From assembly GCF_019443085.1 (NCBI RefSeq), contig NZ_JAHZIL010000003.1, forward strand, positions 186,001 to 250,000: 64,000 nucleotides of DNA. The letters run 5' to 3'. Below are positions 52,921-62,052 of this stretch, one piece after another. Position numbers and translations under genes: made by a program. Under the pieces are notes generated by a model. The model had not been told where the DNA came from. It did not search any database and saw only the letters and a program-made list of their open reading frames with translations. Source of the stretch: Marinobacter sp. F4218. GTDB lineage: Bacteria > Pseudomonadota > Gammaproteobacteria > Pseudomonadales > Oleiphilaceae. Numbering within the stretch: position 1 is the stretch's first letter; every line of letters begins with the position of its first letter.

Positions 52921-54644
52921 AACCGCTAACCTTCCCCACCATTCTGTTGTTATTGCTGGTGACTCTGACGACATCGCTTCGGGCCGAGGAACTCAAGGTG
53001 GAACCGGACCGGACCCGGTTGTACGAAGGCGAAGTGCTGACCCTGACCATAACCGGCTCGATGAAGCTCGACATCAACCTGAGCAACCTGTTCGATTTTG
53101 ATCTCTCGGAGCTGCCCGCACCGGACATTGAAAAGGTGGAGCCGGACTTCGAGGTCATTGGCAAGAACCAGCGCTATAGCATTCGCACCGAAAACAGCGA
53201 GATGATCGGTGAAATCACCTGGACCTACCAATTGGCACCGAGGCGGAATGGAACGCTGACCATACCAACTCTCAGCTTCAGGGATTCGACCTCCAAACCG
53301 GTAAAGATTGAGGTAGTCAGCGGCCATCCACCGGATCAGGGGACCGCCAGCAGGAACAGCTTCATCGAGTTGTCCGCCGACAAGGCTGAGGTCTATGTTC
53401 AGGAACAACTCACGCTGACCATCCGCCTGTTCTTCAGCGGCAACCTCATTCGCGGGGAGTTATCGGAACCCCAACACCCGAATGCCATCATCGAGCCCCT
53501 GGGCAAACAACGGGAGTTTTCCCGCTACCGTGATGGCGTCCGATATCGGGTGGTGGAGCGCCGCTACGCCCTGTTTCCACAACAGCCGGGCGAACTCTCG
53601 CTGCCTCCGATCCGTTTCGAAGGGCAGGCTCGCGATGCCAGCGGCAAACTGATCTTCCTGCGAGATAGCGAACAACTCTACGAAGTGCCGGTCAAGGAAG
53701 TGCCAGCGGGCTTTACCGGGGACACCTGGCTGCCCGCGAACTCCCTCAGCCTGGACGAGGCCGGCTTGCCGCCCACCATGCAGGTGGAAACCGGCGAAAA
53801 CCTTACCCGGAAAATAACCCTCAAGGCGGTCGGACTGCCCTCAGAGGCACTGCCGCCGCTGCCCGACGCAACACCCGAGGGTCTCAGAAGCTATCCGGAG
53901 CAACCGGAACGATCAACAGAAGTAACACCTGAAGGCCTGACCTCCAGGCTAAGCCAGACCAGTGCTCTGGTGCCCGTGCAGTCCGGACAGCTGACCCTGC
54001 CAGAGATCCGCATACCCTGGTGGGACACCAGCACGGACAGCCAGCGTGTTGCCGTTATACCGGCACAAACCCTTCAGGTTGCGGGCTCCCCGGCAAAGGT
54101 TACCCAGCCGACAGCGCCCGCCAACAATGAGGTGGAACCGGAGGCTACTGAAAGCCGCAGTGACATGGCAGCCGAAACCGGGAACGGCGTCGGCGTTTGG
54201 CAATGGCTGAGCCTGGCACTGGCAGTTCTGTGGGTGATCACAATGGTGCTGTGGTGGCGCGCCAGGAAACAAGATGCTCATCCCCGGACAGACTCGAGTG
54301 GCCCCGATTCGCGGGAAGGGACACTGTTTGAACACCTGATTCAGTCTGCCCGCGCAGGGTCATCGTCCACCCCTGTCCTACTGGTGCAGTGGATGAACCA
54401 GCGTTTTCCCGGACACCAGTTCCATACGGCAAGCGAAGTATGCGACTGGTGTGCCGATCAGAACCTGGAAACCGAGATTCGCCGGCTGCAGGCGCACCTG
54501 TTCTCGCCCGCAGCGCAAACACCCCCTGACTGGGACGGCGTTGCGCTGGCTCAGGCTCTGCAGCGACTACGCCGAGAGGGAAACGAGCAGGACTCTCCGG
54601 AATCTGGGCTGCCGCCGCTCTATCCCGGCAACCTGTCTGCCTGA
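52914..54644 (+). CDS. BatD-family protein
   Basis: The 576-residue protein has an N-terminal signal peptide and EPDRTRLYEGEVLTLTITG, the BatD/DUF11-like beta domain start. IKVPTLSF-type strands are seen as TIPTLSFRDS, and QLTLTIRLFFSGNL continues the family pattern. A single transmembrane helix lies near 425-445 (WLSLALAVLWVITMVLWW), followed by a cytoplasmic helical tail. It is the last gene of the moxR operon and overlaps the previous gene by 7 bp. It converges with ccmI 31 bp away without a clear terminator. Confidence 0.88.
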   Translation: MVKPLTFPTILLLLLVTLTTSLRAEELKVEPDRTRLYEGEVLTLTITGSMKLDINLSNLFDFDLSELPAPDIEKVEPDFEVIGKNQRYSIRTENSEMIGEITWTYQLAPRRNGTLTIPTLSFRDSTSKPVKIEVVSGHPPDQGTASRNSFIELSADKAEVYVQEQLTLTIRLFFSGNLIRGELSEPQHPNAIIEPLGKQREFSRYRDGVRYRVVERRYALFPQQPGELSLPPIRFEGQARDASGKLIFLRDSEQLYEVPVKEVPAGFTGDTWLPANSLSLDEAGLPPTMQVETGENLTRKITLKAVGLPSEALPPLPDATPEGLRSYPEQPERSTEVTPEGLTSRLSQTSALVPVQSGQLTLPEIRIPWWDTSTDSQRVAVIPAQTLQVAGSPAKVTQPTAPANNEVEPEATESRSDMAAETGNGVGVWQWLSLALAVLWVITMVLWWRARKQDAHPRTDSSGPDSREGTLFEHLIQSARAGSSSTPVLLVQWMNQRFPGHQFHTASEVCDWCADQNLETEIRRLQAHLFSPAAQTPPDWDGVALAQALQRLRREGNEQDSPESGLPPLYPGNLSA

Positions 54645-54675
54645 AACCTTGATAGAGACCGCCTCGTCTAGCGGC

Positions 54676-55932
54676 TTACTCAGTAAGCTGCTTGTCGATA
54701 ACCAGCTCCACCGGCGCATCCGACCCCACGGCAACGGGAGCTTCGAGGCTGCCTTGCCAGTCGCCCGCCTGGGCAATGGCGTTGCCCGAGCGGCTTAACC
54801 GGGCCGTTACCATGACTTCGTCGGCGCCGGAAATCTTCGCCTCAGGTGACATCGACTTGCTGTCATCCAGGCGCACTTCCGCAGGTAGCGCCCCGGCGGT
54901 CAGCCGCGTGATCGCCAGTGGAGGTCCACCGGCACCGTCGACCCGACGGGCAAAGACGAACAACGTGGTGTCAGCGGGCACCTGATCGCGGAAAGCGTCG
55001 GCGAGCGCGACCCGAACGGTCACCGCGGGACCGTCAGCCGCCATCTGGTTCATGGCTGGCGGCTCCTCGCCCAAACGGTTGTAAGCCTCCCGAATGCCCC
55101 CCTGAATGGAGGCCAGTTGCGGATGGTCCGGGGCGACGGTACCGATGCGCTCCCAGTAACGGATCGCTTCGCGGTAGTCCTGCTGACTGAACGCATGGAT
55201 GCCCAGGAGTCCCAGGGCATTCACCTCGTCAGGGTTCAGCGCCCTGGCCGCCTCAATGGCGGCAGTCACTTCCTCAGTCATAGCTCCCTGGCTACGGTAA
55301 AAAAGCGCTTGCGCCGCAAGCCCCAGGGCCACGGCGCGCGCACCGTCTTCCTCGACGCTGTCCGCCAGTCGCCGGAACGCCCACGCGGCATCCTCGTAGC
55401 GTTCAAGCCGCATGTAGCTTTGCCCGAGCATGGCCCAACCATCGGAGTTTTCGGGGCTGGCCTCAAGCTTCTCCCTCAGTTGCCCGGCCAGTTCGTTCAT
55501 CCGGGTCTGGCGCGCAGCATCGGTATCGCCCATCTCCTGCATGGTGATGAACTGTTCCACCCGGTCCATGGCTCCCCATTCCTGGTAGAGCAGAAAGGTA
55601 GCGGCAGGCAGCACAAGAATAGCCACAAGGCCAACGGCCATTGCACTTTTCCGGCCGCTTACCAGGCGGCTTGGCTGCGCAGTGTCCGGGACATCGTCGA
55701 GCATGGCGCCCGCCAATTCTTCCTTCAGCAGGCGGTAGTTTTCCTCTTCGAGGATGCCGGCCTCATACTCCGCCTCCAGCTCTTTCATCCGGCTGCGGTA
55801 GGCCAACAGGTTCTGATTTCTGAGGTCCGCACGCTCTCTTGCTCCGGAGCTGTGGAACAGTACCGGGTATAAGACAAAGGCAAGGGCAAGAATGATTAAT
55901 ACCGTTGCGGCAATCCAGAAGGTTTCGGTCAT
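54676..55932 (-). CDS. ccmI: Cytochrome c biogenesis protein CcmI
   Basis: The 418-residue protein has two membrane helices (about 5-25 and 96-114), with the cytoplasmic loop LRNQNLLAYRSRMKELEAEYEAGIL between them (CcmI signature). A periplasmic TPR region follows (DGWAMLGQSYMRLERYEDAAWAF) and a C-terminal beta domain (VRVALADAFRD). CcmI holds apocytochrome c C termini for haem attachment. Last gene of the ccm operon, 49 bp after ccmH. Confidence 0.93.
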   Translation of the reverse strand: MTETFWIAATVLIILALAFVLYPVLFHSSGARERADLRNQNLLAYRSRMKELEAEYEAGILEEENYRLLKEELAGAMLDDVPDTAQPSRLVSGRKSAMAVGLVAILVLPAATFLLYQEWGAMDRVEQFITMQEMGDTDAARQTRMNELAGQLREKLEASPENSDGWAMLGQSYMRLERYEDAAWAFRRLADSVEEDGARAVALGLAAQALFYRSQGAMTEEVTAAIEAARALNPDEVNALGLLGIHAFSQQDYREAIRYWERIGTVAPDHPQLASIQGGIREAYNRLGEEPPAMNQMAADGPAVTVRVALADAFRDQVPADTTLFVFARRVDGAGGPPLAITRLTAGALPAEVRLDDSKSMSPEAKISGADEVMVTARLSRSGNAIAQAGDWQGSLEAPVAVGSDAPVELVIDKQLTE

Positions 55933-55981
55933 GGAGTTATCGTCACAGGTTCAGTCATGGGTAAAGCAGAGAAGGGTTGAG

Positions 55982-56461
55982 TCAGGCGTTTGTGTCCCGG
56001 TCACCCTCTGCAAGAATCTTTTCCACCCGGGCTTTCTCTTCCGGGGTCAGAGCGGTCTGCTCAGCGTTACCGCGCCGGGAACGAATCACCACAATGGTAA
56101 CCATCAGCAGCCCGCCGAGGACTGCGATAGCGGGCGTCGCCCAAAGCAGGATGGTGCGTTTTTCGACTTCCGGTTTGTAGAGAATGAACTCGCCGAACCG
56201 GGCAACCAGGGCATCAATAATCTCCCGGTCGGTCGCGCCCTCACTCATCATACGATACACCTCCGCTCGCATATCCTTGGAGATCGGAGCATTCGAATCG
56301 GCAATGTTCTGGTTCTGGCACTTGGGACAGCGCAACTCCTCAATCAGATTCTGAAACCGCTGCTCCTGCTCCACGGTTCGGAAATCATAGACATCGGCCA
56401 CCTCTGCGGTCGCCACCCCAGACAACCCAGTCAGCAGCATGACGAACAGAAGATGCCTCAT
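55982..56461 (-). CDS. ccmH: Cytochrome c maturation thiol-oxidoreductase CcmH
   Basis: The 159-residue protein has a signal peptide, the LRCPKCQNQNIADSNAPIS motif with redox Cys45 and Cys48, and one membrane helix (about 105-125). It helps reduce apocytochrome CXXCH for haem ligation. ATG at 56461 is chosen because it overlaps the ccmG stop (TGATG) and begins the signal peptide; the frame extends to 56512 inside ccmG. Confidence 0.94.
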   Translation of the reverse strand: MRHLLFVMLLTGLSGVATAEVADVYDFRTVEQEQRFQNLIEELRCPKCQNQNIADSNAPISKDMRAEVYRMMSEGATDREIIDALVARFGEFILYKPEVEKRTILLWATPAIAVLGGLLMVTIVVIRSRRGNAEQTALTPEEKARVEKILAEGDRDTNA

Positions 56462-56997
56462 CAACCGTTCCCCCGGGCGTCGTTGATCACGGGCAGCAAG
56501 GTTTCTTGCCATACCTGCTTGTTCACCACGCCAACGTGGCGGTAACGAACCACGCCTGACGCATCGATCACAAAGGTTTCCGGCGCCCCATAGACACCCA
56601 GATCAAAGCCCAGTGTTCCCTTGGGGTCGTAGATTGTCTTGCGGTAGGGATTCCCGAGACGCTCCAGCCAGACCAGTGCGTCTGCCCGATTGTCCTTATA
56701 ATTCAGCCCGACAATCGAGATGCCCTTATCCTGGGCCAGCCACATGAGGTCATCGTGTTCGTCACGGCAGGCCGGGCACCATGTCCCCCAGACGTTCAAC
56801 AGCTGCACTTCACCACGAAGCAGGCTCTCGTCCAGCTCCGCCTCCGGGTTATTGAGGTCCTTCAGGCTGAAAGCGGGCACCGGCTTACCCACCAGGGCGG
56901 ACTCCAGTTTGGTGGGATCCTTCCCGATACCGGCGAACAGGACAACCCCCAGGACCACCGCAATCAACAGGGGAAGGAACAGAAAAAACCGCTTCAT
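56461..56997 (-). CDS. ccmG: Cytochrome c biogenesis thioredoxin CcmG (DsbE)
   Basis: The 178-residue membrane-tethered thioredoxin has an N-terminal helix, NVWGTWCPACRDEHDDL with Cys74/Cys77, and the GLNYKDNRADALVWLERLGNPY loop with GVYGAPETFVID. It passes reducing power to CcmH and apocytochrome. It overlaps ccmF by 4 bp and ccmH by 1 bp. Confidence 0.96.
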   Translation of the reverse strand: MKRFFLFLPLLIAVVLGVVLFAGIGKDPTKLESALVGKPVPAFSLKDLNNPEAELDESLLRGEVQLLNVWGTWCPACRDEHDDLMWLAQDKGISIVGLNYKDNRADALVWLERLGNPYRKTIYDPKGTLGFDLGVYGAPETFVIDASGVVRYRHVGVVNKQVWQETLLPVINDARGNG

Positions 56998-59000
56998 GAC
57001 AAAGCTCCAGCAGGATCATCAGACTGACGAGCGGTGTCTTCCCTGGCGCCCTCACGTACCCCGGCCCGCTCACGAATACGGTAACGGCGGTCAGAAATGG
57101 CAAGGAAGCCTCCCGCCGCCATGAACACTGCACCCAACCACAGCCAACGGACCAGCGGCTTGTACTGGAGGCGGATTGCCCAGGCCTGGTCTGAGATGCG
57201 CTCTCCAATGGCAACGAAAATGTCCCGGAACAGTCCGGCATCGATGTCCGCCTCGGTCATGACGCTCATACCCACCGAATACTGGCGTTTCTCCGGATGC
57301 AGGTCAGCGACCTGCTCGCCGTCCAGGATCACGTCAAAGCTGCCATATTGGGCGGTAAAGTTAGGTCCCTGGCGCTCGCCTATCTCGCGAAAGACAAATT
57401 GATAATCTCCAACCGTGGCGACATCTCCCGGCACCATCCGGACATCTCGCTCGATTCCGTAATTGGACACCACCGTGGCACCGGCCATGGTAATGGCCAG
57501 GCCGAGGTGGCCGAGGACCATGCCGTAGTAGCTTCGGGACTGGCGCTTAAGGCCGTGGAGCCGGCCCTTGCGGGACGAGGATTTGTCCAGAAGATCCCAG
57601 AATGTGGCTACCGCCACCCACATGGCGGAAAAGATCCCGGCAAAGGCCCAGGGTTTGAATCCCCCGTAACCGATCAGAACGGCTGTGCTTGCTACCAGGC
57701 TGATGGCCAGGGGCCACAGCAGTTTGCGCCCGAGCCAGCCACCGTCGGTCTTTTTCCAACGCGAGAAGATACCGGTGCCGAGCAGCAGTCCGGTGGCTAC
57801 TGCCAGCGGGCTGAAGGTGAGGTTGAAGAAGGGTTCGCCAATGGACAATCTGCCCATATCCAGATAATCCAATACCAGCGGATACAGAGTACCCACGGCC
57901 ACCAGCAGGGTGGCCGAGACCAGCAGCACATTGTTGAGCAGCAGGAATATCTCCCGTGAGAGGGTACCGTAACGCGACCGGACATGGACTACGGGCGCGC
58001 GGAAGGCATAGAGCGTCAGGCTGGCGATAACGGTGACCGCCAGCAAGGCTAGCAGGAACACCCCCCGCTCCGGGTCCGACGCGAAGGCGTGCACCGACGT
58101 CAGGACCCCCGAGCGCACCAGGAAGGTCCCCAGCAGACTCAGCGCAAAGGTAACGATCGCGAGCAGTACCGTCCAGCTTTTGAACACACCGCGTTTTTCG
58201 GTCACCGCCAGGGAATGCATCAGTGCGGTCCCAGAGAGCCAGGGCAGGAGCGAGGCATTCTCAACCGGATCCCAGAACCACCAGCCGCCCCAACCGAGCT
58301 CGTAGTAGGCCCACCAACTGCCGAGGGCAATACCGACCGACAGAAATGCCCAGGCCACCGTCGTCCAGGGCCGCGACCACCGGGCCCAGGCCGCATCCAG
58401 CCGACCGTTCATCAGCGCGGCAATCGCAAAGGCAAACGCCACGGAAAAACCGACATAGCCCATGTACAGCATCGGCGGATGAACAATCAGGCCAAAGTCC
58501 TGCAACAGCGGGTTCAGATCCGCTCCGTCAGCCGGTATGTTCGGCAACAGGCGATCAAACGGATTGGACGTAATAATAATGAACAGGAGGAAGCCGACAG
58601 CGACCATCCCCAGAACCGACAGAACCTGGGAGATCATCACAGTCGGCAAGCGCCGGCTGAAGACGGCCACGGCCATCGTCCAACCCGCCAGCATCAGTAT
58701 CCACAACAGCAATGACCCTTCATGACCACCCCAGACCGCACTGAACTTGAAGTACCAGGGCAGCAGGCTGTTGCTGTTGTTGGCCACATAGGCAACAGAA
58801 AAATCATCCGTCAGGAAGGCGTGGGTCAGCACCGCGAACGCCAGTGCGATGAATACAAACAGTCCGGTTGCCAGGGGGCGGGCAAATGCCTGCAGGTTAT
58901 CCCGCCCGGCTATAGAACCTACCAGAGGCACGACGGAAAGGAGCACTGCCAGCAACAGCGCGAGAATCAGTGCGAGCTGTCCGAGTTCCGGATACATCAA
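56994..59000 (-). CDS. ccmF: Haem lyase subunit CcmF
   Basis: The 668-residue protein of about 15 helices has the WWD domain GWGGWWFWDPVENASLLPWLSGTALMHS (haem handling) and conserved His residues near it (HEGSLLLW, HPPMLYMGY). It joins haem from holo-CcmE to apocytochrome c. It lies 36 bp after ccmE. Confidence 0.97.
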   Translation of the reverse strand: MMYPELGQLALILALLLAVLLSVVPLVGSIAGRDNLQAFARPLATGLFVFIALAFAVLTHAFLTDDFSVAYVANNSNSLLPWYFKFSAVWGGHEGSLLLWILMLAGWTMAVAVFSRRLPTVMISQVLSVLGMVAVGFLLFIIITSNPFDRLLPNIPADGADLNPLLQDFGLIVHPPMLYMGYVGFSVAFAFAIAALMNGRLDAAWARWSRPWTTVAWAFLSVGIALGSWWAYYELGWGGWWFWDPVENASLLPWLSGTALMHSLAVTEKRGVFKSWTVLLAIVTFALSLLGTFLVRSGVLTSVHAFASDPERGVFLLALLAVTVIASLTLYAFRAPVVHVRSRYGTLSREIFLLLNNVLLVSATLLVAVGTLYPLVLDYLDMGRLSIGEPFFNLTFSPLAVATGLLLGTGIFSRWKKTDGGWLGRKLLWPLAISLVASTAVLIGYGGFKPWAFAGIFSAMWVAVATFWDLLDKSSSRKGRLHGLKRQSRSYYGMVLGHLGLAITMAGATVVSNYGIERDVRMVPGDVATVGDYQFVFREIGERQGPNFTAQYGSFDVILDGEQVADLHPEKRQYSVGMSVMTEADIDAGLFRDIFVAIGERISDQAWAIRLQYKPLVRWLWLGAVFMAAGGFLAISDRRYRIRERAGVREGAREDTARQSDDPAGALS

Positions 59001-59036
59001 AGCCCTCCAGCCAACTGGCTGTTCGTTAAGTGGTGA

Positions 59037-59507
59037 TCAGTAAGCGGGTGCGTCGCCAGCCTTGCTTGGCTGCTGCCCGTTCTTCGCCGATTTCGCCAAC
59101 GCGTCGGCCACTTCCGGTGGCATATAGTTCTCGTCGTGTTTCGCCAGCACCTGGTCCGCAACAAAGCGACCTTGACCGTTCAACTGGCCCATGGCAACAA
59201 CACCCTGACCCTCGGCGAACAGATCCGGCAGGATACCAACGTATTCCACCGGCACTGACGCGTTGAAATCGGTTACCCGGAACTCGACCTTCAGGCTGTT
59301 CGGGTCGCGAATCACAGACCCTTCCTCAACCATGCCACCGGCGCGAATCCGCACGTCCACCGGTGCCTCACCTGCCGAGATCTGGGTCGGATCATAGAAC
59401 AGGTTGATGTTCTGACGAAGCGCGTAGGTGGTCAGACCTACCGCAATGGCAATTCCTGCGACGAGGAATAAAACAATGGTCAGCCGCTTCTTACGGATCG
59501 GGTGCAT
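59037..59507 (-). CDS. ccmE: Haem chaperone CcmE
   Basis: The 156-residue protein has one N-terminal helix (about 8-28), a beta-barrel domain, and the haem-binding His124 in [13 protein letters not shown], the gammaproteobacterial HxxxY form. The C-terminal tail is flexible. It carries haem covalently in the periplasm. It lies 14 bp after ccmD. Confidence 0.97.
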   Translation of the reverse strand: MHPIRKKRLTIVLFLVAGIAIAVGLTTYALRQNINLFYDPTQISAGEAPVDVRIRAGGMVEEGSVIRDPNSLKVEFRVTDFNASVPVEYVGILPDLFAEGQGVVAMGQLNGQGRFVADQVLAKHDENYMPPEVADALAKSAKNGQQPSKAGDAPAY

Positions 59508-59521
59508 TCAGTATCTGCCCT

Positions 59522-59758
59522 TCAGTCTTGGGAAACATTAACTCGAGTGAACGTGGCCGCTGCCCGGGTTGTGGCACCAACATCCCTGCTCTCGAGGGAT
59601 TCATAGCGCCGACGGCACGATTCGATGACCGCCCGGCGACGGCGAACCGACCAGACCATCATTACCGCCATCAGCACGAAAAAAGCACCGTAACAGGTCC
59701 ATACGTAAGGACCATGCCCGTCCATCGACAGGAAGGCCGCGAGTGATTCGAACGCCAT
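59522..59758 (-). CDS. ccmD: CcmD accessory protein
   Basis: The 78-residue protein has one membrane helix (about 18-38, VWTCYGAFFVLMAVMMVWSV), with RRRRA after it. MDGHGPYVW before the helix is the CcmD pattern. It releases holo-CcmE from CcmABC. The tail is somewhat longer than usual. It lies 3 bp after ccmC. Confidence 0.92.
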   Translation of the reverse strand: MAFESLAAFLSMDGHGPYVWTCYGAFFVLMAVMMVWSVRRRRAVIESCRRRYESLESRDVGATTRAAATFTRVNVSQD

Positions 59759-59761
59759 AAA

Positions 59762-60505
59762 TCAGGTCCTCCCAGCCATAACATGCTCTCTTACCCAACG
59801 CGTGCGTTGTTCGCGGACCAGAATCTCGGTTTGCATGCGCAGGCAGGCGAGCCAGCCAAACACCAGATACAGACCCAGCACGGACAATAACAGTGGCACC
59901 CACATTTCGGCCGGCATGGTTGGTTTTTCGGTCAGCTTGAAGGTCGCCGGCTGGTGCAGAGTATTCCACCACTCCACCGAATACTTGATGATAGGGATAT
60001 TCACCACTCCAACCAAGACCAGAACCGCCACCGCCCGGGCCGCCGATTTCTCATCGTTTATGGCCCGGTCGAGGGCAATCACTCCACCGTAAAGGAACAA
60101 CAGAATCAGCATGGACGTGAGCCGGGCATCCCAGATCCACCAGGTTCCCCAGGTTGGTTTGCCCCAGACCGCACCGGTGAAGAGCGCCAGAAAGGTCAGA
60201 ACCAGGCCAACAGGTGCCACGGCTTTGACAAAGACGTCGGCCAGCTTCATTCGCCAAACCAGGGTGACGACGGCGGCCACAGCCATCATGATGTACACGG
60301 ATTGAGCAAGGAATGCTGTTGGTACATGGATAAAGATAATGCGATAACTGTTGCCCTGAAGATAATCTTTGGGCGCAAACCCCAGCCCCCAGACGATGCC
60401 CGCCATCATCAGCAGTACCCCACCTGCCAGCAGCCAGGGCATTAACCGGGTCGCAATCCCGAAAAACCATTTGGGTGACCCCAGTTTATGAAAAATCTGC
60501 CACAT
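59762..60505 (-). CDS. ccmC: Haem exporter subunit CcmC
   Basis: The 247-residue six-helix protein has the WWD motif GKPTWGTWWIWDARLTS and flanking periplasmic His residues (IFIHVPTAFLAQ). It loads haem onto CcmE. It lies 33 bp after ccmB. Confidence 0.97.
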   Translation of the reverse strand: MWQIFHKLGSPKWFFGIATRLMPWLLAGGVLLMMAGIVWGLGFAPKDYLQGNSYRIIFIHVPTAFLAQSVYIMMAVAAVVTLVWRMKLADVFVKAVAPVGLVLTFLALFTGAVWGKPTWGTWWIWDARLTSMLILLFLYGGVIALDRAINDEKSAARAVAVLVLVGVVNIPIIKYSVEWWNTLHQPATFKLTEKPTMPAEMWVPLLLSVLGLYLVFGWLACLRMQTEILVREQRTRWVREHVMAGRT

Positions 60506-60538
60506 CAGTTGGATACCCTAAAAATCATCAACATCTTC

Positions 60539-61264
60539 CTAGCTGTTTGACAGGCTTATTCTCAACGCCGCCGAGGCCGCAAACGGCGCCAGCGTGATCG
60601 CCAGGACCAGGAAAGCCCCCAGCAGCGCCAGGTAAGCGGCCACCGGCGCGCCTTCGGTAGCCGCAGCGACCGTACCTGTGCCGAAAATCAGGACAGGAAT
60701 GTACAGCGGAATGATCAGCAGGGACAAGAGCACACCCGCCGAACGCAAACCGAGGGTCAAGGCTGCACCAATGGACCCGATCAGACTCAGCACCGGCGTA
60801 CCAATCAGCAGCGTTAGACACAAAACTGCAATGGAGTTCCCTTCCAGATGAACCATTACCCCAAGAACCGGAGCCAGGAGCACCAGCGGCAACCCGGTCA
60901 GCGTCCAATGCGCCAGCGTTTTCGCCAGAACCAGCAAAAACAGCGGTTGCGGCTGAAGCACCAGTTGCTCCAGGGTGCCATCATCAAAATCGTGGCGGAA
61001 CAGATGATCCAGCGACAATAACACTGACAACAGCGCCGCCACCCACAGGATACCCGCACCCGCTTCCCGGAGAAATGACACTTCCGGGCTAACACCAAGG
61101 GGGAAGAGTGTCACCACCATGACGAAGAAGAGCAGCGGGTTGAGCAGGTCCTGACGCTGCCGAAAGGCCACTTTCATATCCCGGCTGAACACGGCCTTCA
61201 TGGATGCCATGTTGCCAACCCCGGAACTCAGAGGTTTGATCAGGGGACGGGTCTCAGCATTCAT
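60539..61264 (-). CDS. ccmB: Haem exporter membrane subunit CcmB
   Basis: The 241-residue permease has six helices, with AFRQRQDLLNPLLFFVMVVTLFPLGVSPE, FDDGTLEQL and LTGLPLVLLAPV typical of CcmB. ATG at 61264, with GGGGAG just upstream and an 11-bp overlap with ccmA, is chosen. Starting at the ATG at 61210 would give 223 residues, the usual family length, and is also possible. Confidence 0.93.
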   Translation of the reverse strand: MNAETRPLIKPLSSGVGNMASMKAVFSRDMKVAFRQRQDLLNPLLFFVMVVTLFPLGVSPEVSFLREAGAGILWVAALLSVLLSLDHLFRHDFDDGTLEQLVLQPQPLFLLVLAKTLAHWTLTGLPLVLLAPVLGVMVHLEGNSIAVLCLTLLIGTPVLSLIGSIGAALTLGLRSAGVLLSLLIIPLYIPVLIFGTGTVAAATEGAPVAAYLALLGAFLVLAITLAPFAASAALRISLSNS

Positions 61265-61892
61265 CGTCTGACTCCCCGCCCAGGACAATGCGTTGCATAC
61301 CTGGCAACTGCAGATCGTGATGGGTGGTTACAACCACCGCCCCGCCCTCTTCCGCGCGATGCTGCAGCAGGGTTTCGATGGCGCGGACGCCGTCTGCATC
61401 AATTGCCGTGAAGACCTCATCCAGCAGCCAGAGTGGCTCGTCGGCAATCAACAGACGAGCGAGCGCCACCCGGCGCTGCTGCCCCGCTGACAGCTTCCGG
61501 CAGGGAACCTCCTGAAAACCATCCAGTCCGGTCCCGGCCAGCGCCTGGTGCAACACTGTATCGGCCACCGGTCGGCGGGATGCCGTCAGCGCCCGGAGGT
61601 TTTCCATTGGTGTCAGCAATGCTTTTATTCCGGGCCGGTGGCCCAGGTAGAGCATGTTGCGGAGAAACTCTTCCCGGTGGATTACCCGAGACTGCCCGCG
61701 CCAGAGCAGCTCACCCGACCAGGCATCGTTGAGCCCCGCCAGGATCCGGAGCAGCGTGGTTTTACCGGTGCCATTGGCACCCTCGACACGGGTCACCGTA
61801 CCGGGCAGTATGGAAAACGAAAGGTCACGGAACAGTATCCGCTCACCTCGTTCACACTGCAGATTGGCAGCCTGTAGTAACGGCTCAGACAT
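61254..61892 (-). CDS. ccmA: Haem exporter ATP-binding subunit CcmA
   Basis: The 212-residue ABC ATPase has Walker A GANGTGKT (38-45), the signature KLSAGQQRRVALARLLI, and Walker B PLWLLDEVF. With CcmBCD it drives release of holo-CcmE. First gene of ccmABCDEFGHI. The frame extends to 61976 but the ATG at 61892 begins conserved sequence. It is divergent from the FliK-like gene. Confidence 0.95.
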   Translation of the reverse strand: MSEPLLQAANLQCERGERILFRDLSFSILPGTVTRVEGANGTGKTTLLRILAGLNDAWSGELLWRGQSRVIHREEFLRNMLYLGHRPGIKALLTPMENLRALTASRRPVADTVLHQALAGTGLDGFQEVPCRKLSAGQQRRVALARLLIADEPLWLLDEVFTAIDADGVRAIETLLQHRAEEGGAVVVTTHHDLQLPGMQRIVLGGESDDEC

Positions 61893-62052
61893 CAGGGCCC
61901 CGTAACCAGGACGATGCACGCTCATACGGCATCGGGTGCATTCAAGACTGACGCGGCGGGTGCAGACATTATTCACGGTAAGACTCGCCAGCGCGGCGTA
62001 TTATAACGAAAGCGCTTGCGGATTACTCTTTTCCAACATCAAATCGATCGCG